NCBI GenBank assembly: GCA_021151625.1
Contig: JAGKWY010000001.1
Location: 1 to 64,000 of the forward strand
Length of the DNA stretch: 64,000 bases
Origin: Gammaproteobacteria bacterium
GTDB taxonomy: Bacteria; Pseudomonadota; Gammaproteobacteria; Pseudomonadales; Cellvibrionaceae
Reading direction: 5' to 3'
Position numbers and translations under genes: made by a program. Below the pieces are notes generated by a model. The model did not search any database and was not told the origin of the DNA. It saw nothing but the letters and a program-made list of their open reading frames with translations. This document shows positions 44,565-54,207 of the stretch, in pieces. How positions within the stretch are numbered: the first letter of the stretch is position 1; each line of letters starts with the position of its first letter.

Positions 44565-45905
44565 ATGACTGCGATAAGTAAAAATACCCTTCAGGGAATA
44601 GCCATTCTGAAACTGCTGTTCCCTACCGCAGTTATTCGCTGGCTCATGTTAATAATGCTCGCGGTCTTTTTGATTGCGTTTGCGTTATGTGAGCTTTTGA
44701 ATCTGGATTGGATTGGAATTATTGCGGGGCTGGCAGGCACACATCTGTTGATGGTGGGTATGCTGATAATCCCATCGCAAATGGTGGCGTTTGCCTCAAG
44801 TCGAACAGCATCTTTTCTTTCTCACCCGCGAGCGTTGTTGTTGACATTTTATTGGCTGATTAGCCTGCTGTTAACATTGTCTATCTGTTGGTTGTGGGAT
44901 TTAACCCAATTAAGTCACTACTCGCCGTTAATGTTTTTAGTGGTGTGGTTTGTGGTCTCACTGACCTTACAGGGGAGCGTTTACATTTGTGCGCGCTGGC
45001 CGGTAGTACATATTTTTCTATTTTCTGCTTACGCCATGTTAAATGATTTCATTTATTGGTTGGAAATCTATAACCCTTTTTACCTGGCATTTTGCGTTCT
45101 GGTGAGCTGGGTAATATTTTCCCGGTGGTGGCTCAGTTGGAAGTCGGCCACATATAAAGTGAACTCATTTTTTGTTGGCATGGTTGCACAGCAAAAAATG
45201 GTAGCGGATCACCAGGCTAATTCATGGTTCTACTCGACGTCAGCGAAAAGCTGGTTAGGTTCGCGGCTCTCCGGGTTACCAGATGGTTGGTTAGCTCGCA
45301 CCAAACGTATCTTGCCGACTCTTGTTTATACCCCATTTGGGTTTATGCCTGGCTATTTTCTTATGGGTGAGGAGTGGGTTAAGAATTTTAGTCTTTTATG
45401 CTTCTTTGCCAGCGGTGGAATTCTGGCGCTAGGAGTCTTGTCCGGCTATGGGCTCAATTTGCATCGTATATGGCTAATCAACCCGGGTTCCCGCAACGAA
45501 CTATTTTCGTTTTTGCAAAAACGTTTTTGGTGTGATGTGCTGCCGCTAACGCTCCTGTTAATTTTATCTGCAATCGGTGTGTGTCTATTTTGGGGAGCAT
45601 GGCAGAGCCTTGAGGCCTGGGTCTACTTTTTAGTCAGTTTATTCCTGTTGCAAATACTTATGTTTCATCTTTACTGGTGGGCTTACCAGCGCACCCGAAC
45701 CAGGGTCGCATGGTCAAATCTGGTGTTGTTGCTCTGGTGGTTTTTAATGTCTATTGCTACCGGCTTTTTAATTAAAGGGCCTGCGAGTTGGCCAACCATT
45801 TCGCCCTTATGGATTGTAATTCCTGAGTTGATCCTCTTGGCGCTGTTGTATAAACCGGTGCGCTTGGGCTTTGTTAATGTGAACTTTGTGGGGGCAGGCA
45901 AATGA
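44565..45905 (+). CDS. Multi-pass membrane protein of the ABC cluster, paralogue 2
   Basis: 446 residues. The ATG at 44565 was preferred over earlier in-frame starts because its N-terminus (ILKLLFPTAVIRW) then aligns with paralogue 3 (FKLLFPLRLMRW) and paralogue 1. It has the block AKSWLGSRLSGLPDGW and the same number of membrane segments. It is followed directly by paralogue 3 (ATGA overlap). Confidence 0.82.
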   Translation: MTAISKNTLQGIAILKLLFPTAVIRWLMLIMLAVFLIAFALCELLNLDWIGIIAGLAGTHLLMVGMLIIPSQMVAFASSRTASFLSHPRALLLTFYWLISLLLTLSICWLWDLTQLSHYSPLMFLVVWFVVSLTLQGSVYICARWPVVHIFLFSAYAMLNDFIYWLEIYNPFYLAFCVLVSWVIFSRWWLSWKSATYKVNSFFVGMVAQQKMVADHQANSWFYSTSAKSWLGSRLSGLPDGWLARTKRILPTLVYTPFGFMPGYFLMGEEWVKNFSLLCFFASGGILALGVLSGYGLNLHRIWLINPGSRNELFSFLQKRFWCDVLPLTLLLILSAIGVCLFWGAWQSLEAWVYFLVSLFLLQILMFHLYWWAYQRTRTRVAWSNLVLLLWWFLMSIATGFLIKGPASWPTISPLWIVIPELILLALLYKPVRLGFVNVNFVGAGK

Positions 45906-47299
45906 GTGTTTCTGCGCAAAAATTTCAAGCCTCTCGTCAATCACCGCGAAGGCCAACTACTTATGTGCAAACGGCCGCGGTGATTTTTAAGTTGTTATTT
46001 CCCTTGCGACTAATGCGCTGGATTGTGTGGTTCAGTCTGGTTGGTTTTATTTCTGCGCAACTATTGGTGCCGCTTTTTGGTTGGGGCTGGATAAACGCAG
46101 TAACCATGATTGCAATGATGTTAACGGCATTTATCAGCGTGATTACTTTGCCTAGCCAGGCTATTGCACTGGCGAGTAGTCGCCCGGTAAGCCTGTTGGG
46201 TGATAATCGTCGTGTTTTGTTAATTGCATTTATAGTGTTTGCTTTTGTTGTCAGTCTGGTAGCTTACTGGTCAATGATTGCCGCGTTCCAATCATCGTAT
46301 TTACCTTCTTTGCTGATTGTATGGTTAATGGTTTCGGTATTGCTGCAATTAAGCGTCTGGATTTGTAGCATTAAATCAGGTGCTCAAAGCTTTATTTATG
46401 TGTTGAATCTCGCCTTTGGTCATATCGCTTTATGGTTGAGTGAGTGTCACCCTATTGGTGTGTTAATCGCATTGGTTGCAAGTTGGGTGCTATTTGCTTT
46501 CTGGTGGTCGCGTTGGTTACCGGCGAAATATCAATCCAATACCTATCTGTTGTCGACAATAGAAATGCAAAAGCAACACTTAGGTGGTGTGATTGGGGTT
46601 GGCATGGCTTCTGGCCGGGCACAAACCTGGATTGGCTCGCGCTTACTCGGTTTTCCAGATGGCTGGCAAGCGCGCAGCAAGCGCACCCTTGGCGGGCTGG
46701 CTATTATTGCGCTCTTTTCAGTTCCATTTCTGGCAGTAATGGAATGGGAAAAATTGATGCCGATCATTCAATTTGGTGCAGTGATTTTATTGCTGGTAGC
46801 TGCGGGTGGTGCATCGCAAAGTATTGCCTCGAGCTTTTTTCGCAACCTGCGCAGCATCTGGTTGTTCTCTTCTGGCGATAGAATGAATTTATTCAATGTT
46901 GCCTGGCGCTGTTACTTACGCGAGTCTGGCCCTTTGGCAATACTGTTAGTCGCTCTTGCAATGCTGTTGGAGTTGCTCTTTGGTGCTTGGCGCGGCCTGG
47001 AAATCTGGCTGCTGATGGCGTTTTCAGTTGCTATGATTCAAACACTAATTTTTTATCTGGTTTGGTTTATTTATCAGAAAACTGAAGCCAGCTTTACCTG
47101 GTGCAATTGGGTCTGTAGTGGTGTGATTTTAAGTTGGCTTTTTTCGGTGTGTGCAAGCGGGTTGGTGTTTTCTTTGCCCTTTGAGTGGCAGGGCATTTCC
47201 TCGCTGTGGATTTGGCTGCCGGAATTATTGGCAATTGTTGTGTTGCATAAGAAGGTGCGCGCCGGGTTTTTCAACATGGATTTGTTGAGGGTCGCGTGA
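45902..47299 (+). CDS. Multi-pass membrane protein of the ABC cluster, paralogue 3
   Basis: 465 residues. N-terminal cytoplasmic tail of about 35 residues, then VIFKLLFPLRLMRWIVW, and the block AQTWIGSRLLGFPDGWQARS. It ends KKVRAGFFNMDLLRVA, aligned with the ends of paralogues 1 and 2. Overlap with paralogue 2 by ATGA. The three may form a hetero-oligomer or be alternative partners for one ATPase. Confidence 0.85.
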   Translation: MSVSAQKFQASRQSPRRPTTYVQTAAVIFKLLFPLRLMRWIVWFSLVGFISAQLLVPLFGWGWINAVTMIAMMLTAFISVITLPSQAIALASSRPVSLLGDNRRVLLIAFIVFAFVVSLVAYWSMIAAFQSSYLPSLLIVWLMVSVLLQLSVWICSIKSGAQSFIYVLNLAFGHIALWLSECHPIGVLIALVASWVLFAFWWSRWLPAKYQSNTYLLSTIEMQKQHLGGVIGVGMASGRAQTWIGSRLLGFPDGWQARSKRTLGGLAIIALFSVPFLAVMEWEKLMPIIQFGAVILLLVAAGGASQSIASSFFRNLRSIWLFSSGDRMNLFNVAWRCYLRESGPLAILLVALAMLLELLFGAWRGLEIWLLMAFSVAMIQTLIFYLVWFIYQKTEASFTWCNWVCSGVILSWLFSVCASGLVFSLPFEWQGISSLWIWLPELLAIVVLHKKVRAGFFNMDLLRVA

Positions 47300-47340
47300 C
47301 ATGAAAAAAAATAGACCGCTAATATTCTGGGGAGATTGTT

Positions 47341-47721
47341 TTGTTTACCCTTAACCCCAATTCCGGAATTCCCATTTATCGCCAATTGGTCGAGCAGGTG
47401 CGGCGGATGATTGCTGGTGGGCAATTGCAAGCGGGCGATGAGTTGCCTTCTGTGCGTGAACTCGCTGTTGAGCATGCGGTCAATCCCATGACTATTTCCA
47501 AGGCGTATAGTTTATTGGAAGTGGAAGGCTTGTTAATTCGCCAGCGTGGCAAGCCCATGCAAATTGCACCGCAAAAAAAATCGCAATTAACGGAGCAGGC
47601 GCGATTGCAACATTTGCAGCCGCAACTGGAACAATTGGTGATGGCGGCGCGGCAATTGGAAATTACTGATGCGCAGTTAATTTCCAGCTTGCAAAAATTA
47701 TTGGAAAACCCTGCAGATTAA
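47341..47721 (+). CDS. GntR-family regulator, YtrA type
   Basis: 126 residues. Winged helix: GIPIYRQLVEQVRRMIAGGQ, LPSVRELAVEHAVNPMTISK, LEVEGLLIRQRGKPM. The short C-terminal tail without an effector domain is the YtrA type, which normally controls an adjacent ABC operon. Start TTG at 47341 with GGGGAG ahead; the family's N-terminus MFTLNPNSG fits it. It is the last gene of the cluster and probably represses it. Confidence 0.9.
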   Translation: MFTLNPNSGIPIYRQLVEQVRRMIAGGQLQAGDELPSVRELAVEHAVNPMTISKAYSLLEVEGLLIRQRGKPMQIAPQKKSQLTEQARLQHLQPQLEQLVMAARQLEITDAQLISSLQKLLENPAD

Positions 47722-47816
47722 CTGTCGAATATTCTGCAGATAAATCGTTAAAAGTTCGGTAAGTGACTAGTTGAACGTTCAACAGGTTAATAGGAAAAAA
47801 ATTAAGGAACTGGTTA

Positions 47817-49376
47817 ATGAGAAAAAAACTACTTTTACTATTAGCTATAGCGACATGGTTGGGAGGCTGTGGTGAGCAACAGGCTGCGTCAACAACCGCG
47901 CCGACCTTGTTAAAACCCTGTCCCGGGTTTGTGGAAAGCGGCAAGCCGCCGCTGGTTTATGGTGCCGAGTGCGGTAGTTTGTTGGTAAAAGAAAATCCGG
48001 CCGACCCGGCAAGCAAGGAGATAGCGGTAGAAATTTTGCGTTTGCCGGCCATTAGCCCGGCGGCGCAGCAGGACCCGCTCTTTTTAATCCAGGGTGGGCC
48101 GGGTGGCTCATCCATTGAAATGGCGAGCTTTATCCACACGGTATTTGCCGATGTGCGCAAGAACCGCGATTTGGTATTTGTCGATCAGCGCGGTACCGGT
48201 AAATCCAATCCGTTGCGCTGCGAGCAGTTATCTCCCGCCGATATGCGCTTGCCCGATGCAGAACAGATGGAAAAATATTTCCTGCTAATGCAGCAGTGTG
48301 CAGATACCTATAAAGATTCGCTGCCCTTCTATACCACCTTGCACGGCGTGCAGGACCTGGACGCGGTACGTCAGGCGCTAGGCTATAACAAAATAAACCT
48401 CTGGGGTGTTTCCTACGGCACGCGTGTTGCGCTGGAGTACGCCAAAAATTACCCACAAGCAACGCGCACAATTATTCTGGATGGTGTTGCGCCCAAAGAA
48501 ATTGCCTTGGCAAAATTCTCCGCGCGCGATGCCCTCGCGGCATTGACAGCGGTGAATGCAGAGTGCCTGGCGCAGGCAGATTGCGCAAAGGCCTTTGGTG
48601 ATATTTTGCAAAAGACCGAAAATGTGTATGCGCGCCTGCAATTGGCGGAGCAGAGCGGGAGTCCGGTGCAGGTGAGTTTTGCCCACCCGGTCAACCAACA
48701 GGTCGACCAGCTAACCCTGACGGCGAAAAATTTTTCCATGCTAATTTTTAACGCGCTTTATTCACGCGATTTAACGGTGCTTTTGCCGCAGGCAATCAGC
48801 GAAGCAGAGCATGAAAATTATCGTTTGCTGGCAACCTTATTTTCCATGGCTATGGATCAGTCACAAAAAATGAATATTGCCGATGCCATGCATTTCAGCG
48901 TGCTCTGTAATGAGGATTGGCATTATGTGTCTGCCTCGGATGTTGAAACTACGGCGCCTTTTTTTGGCATGAATGTTATTAAAGACAAGGCTCGGGTTTG
49001 CTCGTTTTGGCCGAAAGCCAGTTTGCCAGAAAGTTATTGGTCGCCAGTAACGAGCAATGTTCCCGCGCTACTGCTGTCAGGCAAGCATGATCCGGTTACA
49101 CCCGAGGTTTGGGCTGAGTTGGTTGCAAAAGATTTGTCCAATGCTACACGGTTGTTGGTCGCAGGCGGCAATCACGGTGTTTCTTACGAAGGCTGCGTGC
49201 CGCAAATTATCGCGCAATTTATTGAGCGGGCGTCCATGCAGGACGTAAAAACAGATTGTGTTGCGAACATAAAACCTTTGCCGTTAATGCTGGGGGCGAA
49301 TCAGAAAAAATCCTCGTCGTCAGCAGCGAGCAGTGCCGCGTCCAGTGTGGCAGCCGCTGAAGGAGTAGTGCCATGA
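47817..49376 (+). CDS. Lipoprotein alpha/beta hydrolase, S33 peptidase/TAP-like
   Basis: 519 residues. Lipoprotein signal with lipobox LGGC (cysteine 18). Hydrolase core: LFLIQGGPGGSS as oxyanion region, VFVDQRGTGKSNPLRC, nucleophile elbow GVSYGTR, later SGKHDPVTP and GGNHGVSYEG with the acid and His. The C-terminal TAP-like part and a Ser/Ala tail follow. Related enzymes are prolyl or tripeptidyl aminopeptidases. The end overlaps the NatA-type gene by ATGA. Confidence 0.9.
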   Translation: MRKKLLLLLAIATWLGGCGEQQAASTTAPTLLKPCPGFVESGKPPLVYGAECGSLLVKENPADPASKEIAVEILRLPAISPAAQQDPLFLIQGGPGGSSIEMASFIHTVFADVRKNRDLVFVDQRGTGKSNPLRCEQLSPADMRLPDAEQMEKYFLLMQQCADTYKDSLPFYTTLHGVQDLDAVRQALGYNKINLWGVSYGTRVALEYAKNYPQATRTIILDGVAPKEIALAKFSARDALAALTAVNAECLAQADCAKAFGDILQKTENVYARLQLAEQSGSPVQVSFAHPVNQQVDQLTLTAKNFSMLIFNALYSRDLTVLLPQAISEAEHENYRLLATLFSMAMDQSQKMNIADAMHFSVLCNEDWHYVSASDVETTAPFFGMNVIKDKARVCSFWPKASLPESYWSPVTSNVPALLLSGKHDPVTPEVWAELVAKDLSNATRLLVAGGNHGVSYEGCVPQIIAQFIERASMQDVKTDCVANIKPLPLMLGANQKKSSSSAASSAASSVAAAEGVVP

Positions 49377-50173
49377 TTCGTGTAGAACAACTAGGTAAAA
49401 CCTTTCCGCTAAAACAGACAAAAAAAATTGCCTTGCCCTTTGCAGTAAAACCAAATACTGCCAAGGATATAGTGGCGCTGCACAATGTGGGTTTTACTCT
49501 GAATGATGGCGAAATTACCGGTTTGCTGGGGTTAAACGGCGCAGGTAAATCAACCCTGATGCGTTTGATTTACGGTTTGTTGCAACCAAGTTCCGGTGAG
49601 GTGTGGGTAGATGATTTTTGCGTGGCGCAAGAGCCCAACCGCGCGCGCCAGCGATTGGGTGTGCTGCCGGATGATACTGGCTTATACAAGCGCTTAACCG
49701 CACGCGAAAATATTCGCTATTTTGGTGAGCTGCAGGGAATTAATGCGGCTGAGTTAGAGCAGAGCATTGATAAAATAATTCATTGGTTGGGTATGGAATC
49801 TATTGCAGATAGACGTGCAGAGGGATTTTCGTTGGGAGAGCGAATGAAGACAGCATTGGCGCGCGCCATAGTGCACCAACCGCAACATATTTTATTGGAT
49901 GAGCCCACTAACGGTTTGGATGTAATTACCACTCGTGCAGTGCGCCATTTGCTGCACGAATTAAAAGCTGAGGGGCGCTGTGTAATTTTTTCCAGCCATT
50001 TGATGCATGAAGTGAGTGGCTTGTGCGATCGTATCATTGTCATCCACAAAGGAGATATTTTGGCAGACGGTAATCTGGATGCGATTAAAGACGCCGGCAA
50101 GGCCAATAATCTGGAAGATGCTTTCGTTAATTTGGTAACTGCCAGTGCGGACGAGGAGAATAACCATGCATAA
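49373..50173 (+). CDS. natA: ABC exporter ATP-binding protein, NatA type
   Basis: 266 residues. Walker A GLNGAGKST, VLPDDTGLYKRLTARENIRY, signature SLGERMKTALARA, Walker B HILLDEPTNGLDV, His switch FSSHLMHEV. The family includes NatA of the NatAB sodium exporter; the substrate here is inferred. Coupled to the hydrolase upstream and, by an 8-base overlap, to the permease downstream. Confidence 0.87.
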   Translation: MIRVEQLGKTFPLKQTKKIALPFAVKPNTAKDIVALHNVGFTLNDGEITGLLGLNGAGKSTLMRLIYGLLQPSSGEVWVDDFCVAQEPNRARQRLGVLPDDTGLYKRLTARENIRYFGELQGINAAELEQSIDKIIHWLGMESIADRRAEGFSLGERMKTALARAIVHQPQHILLDEPTNGLDVITTRAVRHLLHELKAEGRCVIFSSHLMHEVSGLCDRIIVIHKGDILADGNLDAIKDAGKANNLEDAFVNLVTASADEENNHA

Positions 50174-51350
50174 AATCTGGGTGGTATTTACCAAAGAGTG
50201 GCGCGATGCCTGGCGCGATAAAAAAAGTTTGCGTATGACCCTCTTGATGCCAGTGTATTTCGTCGGCGTGTTTGTGGCCTCAGTTTTGTTTGCGCTGCAT
50301 ATGGGTAATCAAGCGCGCGCAACCACAAGTGAGCCAATTAAGTTGTCTGTTGTGGGGGCAGAGCAATTACCCGCGTTGATGGATTGGTTGCGTGAACGCG
50401 GTGTGGATGTGCAGCCTGTCGGTGATGACGCCTATCAACAGGTTGAGCAGGCAAAGCTGGATTACGCGTTGATTATTCCCAAGGACGCTGCAGAAAAATT
50501 TGCCACCGGTGAAAGTGTTGAATTGGCGTTGGTATTTGATATGACCAACAGCAAGGTGCACGGTAGTTTAGGTTTTGTGCGGCAGCAGATCTGGAATTGG
50601 AATGGGCGCATGGGTAGTTTGCGCCTGCTTGCGCGCGGAATTTCACCGGCCATTGTAAATCCGGTGAGTGTGCGCGATTTGAATGTCGCTAGCGATGAAA
50701 AGATGGGATTTTTTGTGATGCTGAGTTTGCCCACACTATTAATCCTGACGGCATTTATGAGTAGTGTTGGCTTTACTGCCGATATGGTAGCTGGCGAACG
50801 CGAGCGCCGCTCACTGGAATCCCTGCTGATCACGCCAGTCACGTCGAGTTCATTGGTATTGGGAAAGTGGTTGAGCGCATTTTCAATAACGTTACTGGTC
50901 CTGGTGGTAGAAGTCTTTTTGTTTGCCCTGGCATTTCATTTTTTACCCTTCAATGAGTTGGGGTTGCGCGTAAATGTGACGCCACTGGATTTATTGGCAG
51001 TGTTGCTGGTGTTGGTGTCAGTAGGTTTTATTGCCACAGGCTTGCAGTTTTTGATTTCCATTTTTGCGCGCAGTTTTAAGGATGCGCAAACCTATATGGG
51101 GTTGATGGTATTTATTCCTATGGTGCCTTTATTTTACAGCATGTTTAATCCCAGTGTTTATGCCGATTGGTTTCGCTGGGTGCCAATTTTGGGACAACAG
51201 GTATTGATCAAGGATTTGCTATTGGGGGCGCAGACCAATCTGTGGCAATTCTCACAAGTGTGGTTGGTCGCACTGGTACTAGGTGCGGTTTTGCTGTGGT
51301 TTACAGCACGGCAGTTGCGCAAGCCTGGAATTGTTTACGGTGCTACCTAA
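50166..51350 (+). CDS. natB: ABC exporter permease, NatB type
   Basis: 394 residues from the ATG at 50166, inside the NatA end. Layout of the ABC-2/NatB family: N-terminal TM (LMPVYFVGVFVASVLFALHM), a large extracytoplasmic loop (residues about 50-185), then five or six TM segments; motif VAGERERRSLESLLITPV is typical. Forms the exporter with the ATPase upstream. No own terminator hairpin seen right after. Confidence 0.87.
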   Translation: MHKIWVVFTKEWRDAWRDKKSLRMTLLMPVYFVGVFVASVLFALHMGNQARATTSEPIKLSVVGAEQLPALMDWLRERGVDVQPVGDDAYQQVEQAKLDYALIIPKDAAEKFATGESVELALVFDMTNSKVHGSLGFVRQQIWNWNGRMGSLRLLARGISPAIVNPVSVRDLNVASDEKMGFFVMLSLPTLLILTAFMSSVGFTADMVAGERERRSLESLLITPVTSSSLVLGKWLSAFSITLLVLVVEVFLFALAFHFLPFNELGLRVNVTPLDLLAVLLVLVSVGFIATGLQFLISIFARSFKDAQTYMGLMVFIPMVPLFYSMFNPSVYADWFRWVPILGQQVLIKDLLLGAQTNLWQFSQVWLVALVLGAVLLWFTARQLRKPGIVYGAT

Positions 51351-51503
51351 TAAAAGATCTGCTTTTCATTAGCAGGAAGATTCATTAACAGCGTGACATT
51401 TCTCACTAGTTAGTCGCGCTCTGTTTTTTTAAAGTGCGCTCTGTGGCGTTTTATGAAAATCGTCCAGTGAGCATGTTAATTGTTCATTGAGAGGCAACGG
51501 GAA

Positions 51504-52217
51504 TTGATAAAAATATTGACTGCATCGGTTATTTCCTTTGGCCTGGGTGCTGCACTCACTCATTTTTTGGTTGTTGATACCAGCCAGGAAGTGAGTAATA
51601 AAAGCGTATCGCAGCCCACGGAAAAAATACAAAGCAACAAGCCGCAGGCAACGAATGTGTACACGGATTATATTCGCCAGCTGGAAGAGTTGAATCGCCA
51701 GTTAACCAAAGATTTACAGGCTGCTCGTGGTTCTCAGTCTGTAGCAGATGGCAATGGCAGTGTTGATCAATCGCACGCCGAACTGGATAGTGCAACATTT
51801 GAGGATTATTACAAGGCGCGCAAAAACTCGGACGATTTTAACCAATATTTGCAAACCGTAGGTGCAGGTAATGGTACGGGTTATGTAAAAGATTTGGCTG
51901 CAAAATTTGAAACTGAAACGGTAGATAGCCAGTGGGCTATAGATTATGAGTCCAGGCTTTATAGTCTGCTCGAATCGGATGCATTATCTGGCAGCATCGT
52001 GCCTCAATCAATCGTTTGTAAATCGCGACGCTGCCAAATAAAAGTTGCTATAAGCGATATTGAACAGGCCAATCAGGTGATGCAGTCGTTTTCTGAGGCA
52101 ATAAATAATAATCAATTATCAATTGATAAAAGTATGGTGGTTTCTGCACCAGATGTGAGTGAGGGAGTGGTGAGTTTGTATGTGGCGCGCGATGCGAATG
52201 TGAAAATTCACGAGTAA
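51504..52217 (+). CDS. Unknown membrane-tethered protein
   Basis: 237 residues if the TTG at 51504 with GAGAGG ahead is used; a TTG at 51480 adds 8 residues. One N-terminal TM (ILTASVISFGLGAALTHFLVV), then a polar, partly coiled region (YIRQLEELNRQLTKDLQAAR) and a C-terminal domain with SIVCKSRRCQIKVAISD, whose two cysteines may form a disulphide. It resembles small envelope proteins of unknown role. Isolated gene. Confidence 0.65.
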   Translation: MIKILTASVISFGLGAALTHFLVVDTSQEVSNKSVSQPTEKIQSNKPQATNVYTDYIRQLEELNRQLTKDLQAARGSQSVADGNGSVDQSHAELDSATFEDYYKARKNSDDFNQYLQTVGAGNGTGYVKDLAAKFETETVDSQWAIDYESRLYSLLESDALSGSIVPQSIVCKSRRCQIKVAISDIEQANQVMQSFSEAINNNQLSIDKSMVVSAPDVSEGVVSLYVARDANVKIHE

Positions 52218-52364
52218 GCATTGTGGTATTGCCGTCAATTTATGGATGACTACCTGCATTAAAACCTGGCCAGTTTTAATGGCTTTCAGTATGCATTAAC
52301 AACACTGCAACAGGCTACAGGAGTTGGGCCATTTTACTCACCTTAAAAATGTAAAGGAGCTAAC

Positions 52365-52838
52365 ATGAAAAAAAGTCTTTTGAGTGCTGTGTCCCTGATG
52401 GTTTTGGGGGTTGCCTCTGTCTCAGCTAATGCTAATCAATTGGTCGCAACACAAAGTTTCACTGCCAGCAATTGTGCCTGGGTGCAGAATTACACCAGTG
52501 CGTATGAGTCTGGCTATAGTCTGGTTTGTGATGGTGCCACTGCTGTCACCAAGAAAGTTGTGCACGTCAACAATACCTGTACCTTTCCTTCTGTGGGCAG
52601 CGGTTACAGTTTGACGGCAGCGAGTTGTACCAATTTCAGTGTGTATAAAGTTATTGTCCCCCCGCTTTCTGCTTGTCAGGCATCGGGAAAGTATGGCGTG
52701 CTCTATATGAAGAATGCGTATGTGCCTTCAATGTCAACAATTATGCCCCAGGCAAATGCTTATTGCGGGAGTTGTGGGGTAGTCACATTGTCAACTGGCA
52801 ACAGTATGTACCTGGATCTTTATTGTGGAAAACAATAA
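52365..52838 (+). CDS. Secreted cysteine-containing protein of unknown function
   Basis: 157 residues with a clear signal peptide (MKKSLLSAVSLMVLGVASVS then ANA) and AAAGGAG just ahead of the ATG. The mature part has eight Cys, arranged in short pairs (e.g. NAYCGSCG), and is rich in Ser, Thr, Gly, suggesting disulphide-stabilised beta structure. No family recognised. Confidence 0.75.
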   Translation: MKKSLLSAVSLMVLGVASVSANANQLVATQSFTASNCAWVQNYTSAYESGYSLVCDGATAVTKKVVHVNNTCTFPSVGSGYSLTAASCTNFSVYKVIVPPLSACQASGKYGVLYMKNAYVPSMSTIMPQANAYCGSCGVVTLSTGNSMYLDLYCGKQ

Positions 52839-52867
52839 CTAGATACTGATTGTCACACTGTGAGGCT

Positions 52868-52900
52868 AAAAAGCGAACCGGATTTCCGGTTCGCTTTTTT
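52868..52900 (+). terminator. Bidirectional terminator between convergent genes
   Basis: AAAAAGCGAACCGG (52868-52881) pairs with CCGGTTCGCTTTTT (52886-52899). The A-run and T-run on each side serve both the secreted-protein gene and the GST gene. Confidence 0.92.
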
Positions 52901-52909
52901 ATTGTGCAT

Positions 52910-53470
52910 TTAATTTTGCGGCGGTTGGGTGGTTTGAAAAGCCGGGTAGGATTGAATGCTGGAATAAAAATTTTCCAGATTGGTATGTTGGGAAAAATCT
53001 ACCTGCTTGCGCAATTTGCACCAGCCGATATAACAGGCCAAGCGCAGTTGCGCGTCGGTATAGGGTGGAGCTAAGGGCAATTGCAGTTGGTTGAGTTCTG
53101 TAACGGTGGATTCAATTCGCGCGGCCTGGCGTTGCAGATAGGGAATCGGTTGAATATCCACGCCATCGCGCTTGATGAAAAATAAATTCACCGTAGTGTC
53201 CAGCGCTGTGTTCACCAAACAAAACTCATCCAGCTCTTGCGCAGTTTTACAAAACGTTTGCCCAGTCTTTTCGCGCAGGTATTTAATAATGGAGCTGGAG
53301 TCGGTTAAAAATGTTGGGCCATCTTCAAGAAAGGGAACGCGTTTGGTGGGTGATTTAACCGCACTGCCTGCTTGATCAGTTTCAATAAATTCACAATCCA
53401 AACCTGTTTCCAAAATTACTATGCGCACGTGCCTGACAAAGGGCGATGTAAAACTGCCGTAGAGCTTCAT
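52910..53470 (-). CDS. Glutathione S-transferase family protein
   Basis: 186 residues. Thioredoxin-like N-terminal half MKLYGSFTSPFVRHVRIVIL with the active-site Ser region, KRVPFLEDGPTFLTDSSSII (cis-Pro and Asp-Ser glutathione contact), then an all-helical C-terminal half. It follows the DUF4440-type gene by 13 bases, likely in one transcript. Substrate unknown. Confidence 0.88.
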   Translation of the reverse strand: MKLYGSFTSPFVRHVRIVILETGLDCEFIETDQAGSAVKSPTKRVPFLEDGPTFLTDSSSIIKYLREKTGQTFCKTAQELDEFCLVNTALDTTVNLFFIKRDGVDIQPIPYLQRQAARIESTVTELNQLQLPLAPPYTDAQLRLACYIGWCKLRKQVDFSQHTNLENFYSSIQSYPAFQTTQPPQN

Positions 53471-53483
53471 AACTACCTCTCGC

Positions 53484-53945
53484 TTATTGTGTTACCGGCG
53501 GTGGAAATTTAAATGCCTGGCGCGCGAGCAGTTTCCATTCGCCTTGCTGTTTTTGCCATACCAGCAGTACACCCAGTTTGATGGTGTTGGCGACACCGCC
53601 ATCTTTAATATCCGCATTGAGAATGTGGCGCACCAACGCGGTATCGCCAGAAATGCTGATAGTTTGCTCACTCAAATCCATAGTCACAAAATCGGATTTG
53701 CCGCTGACAATTTTCTCGATAAATTCCGCCTGGTTTTCAATGTGCCCGCCGGAGTGTCCGTAGCTTAGCAGCGGTGATGAGAGCGCTTTCAGGGCTTTGG
53801 CATCGGCGTCGATCATGGCCAACCGCAGGGCGGCGACCTTCTTGCTAACAGTATCTGTATCTTTATCAGCTGCTAGTAGTTGTGGACTTACCAGGCTGGC
53901 CAGCAAGCTGACCGACAGTAACAGGGATTTAAGGCTTGGATTCAT
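53484..53945 (-). CDS. Secreted NTF2-like protein (DUF4440 type)
   Basis: 153 residues with a signal peptide (MNPSLKSLLLSVSLLASLVS then QLLAA). The mature part has the NTF2/DUF4440 layout: helix VAALRLAMIDADAKALKALS, SYGHSGG, then strands IKLGVLLVWQKQQGEWKLLA and a final FKFPPP. Often a binding or isomerase-like fold; function unknown. Upstream of the GST gene on the same strand. Confidence 0.82.
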   Translation of the reverse strand: MNPSLKSLLLSVSLLASLVSPQLLAADKDTDTVSKKVAALRLAMIDADAKALKALSSPLLSYGHSGGHIENQAEFIEKIVSGKSDFVTMDLSEQTISISGDTALVRHILNADIKDGGVANTIKLGVLLVWQKQQGEWKLLARQAFKFPPPVTQ

Positions 53946-54207
53946 TGGTTGAGGCTCCGCGGGTGGATGGGTGAGTGCGCGACCGAATAACCATCTTATT
54001 GATTTGGGTTGAAATTCTAGCCTTTAAATCAAGGGGGCGACAGAACAATTATGTAAAACCATGCTGAGTGGAAATCTGGATATTCCAAGACGGTTTTTGA
54101 CAAAAATGCTTATTCTAACGACACTGATGAGAAGCCTGTCACGCTTTGTGCTGGTGGGGTTTTCGGCAGAAGCAGGCTTGTCTTAATCAACTTAAGGGAG
54201 TTGTGGT

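Noticed and set aside
47301..47354. 17-codon reading frame starting ATGAAAAAAAAT ahead of the GntR gene
   Set aside because: It overlaps the GntR start in another frame and has no ribosome site; the GntR start at 47341 explains the region.
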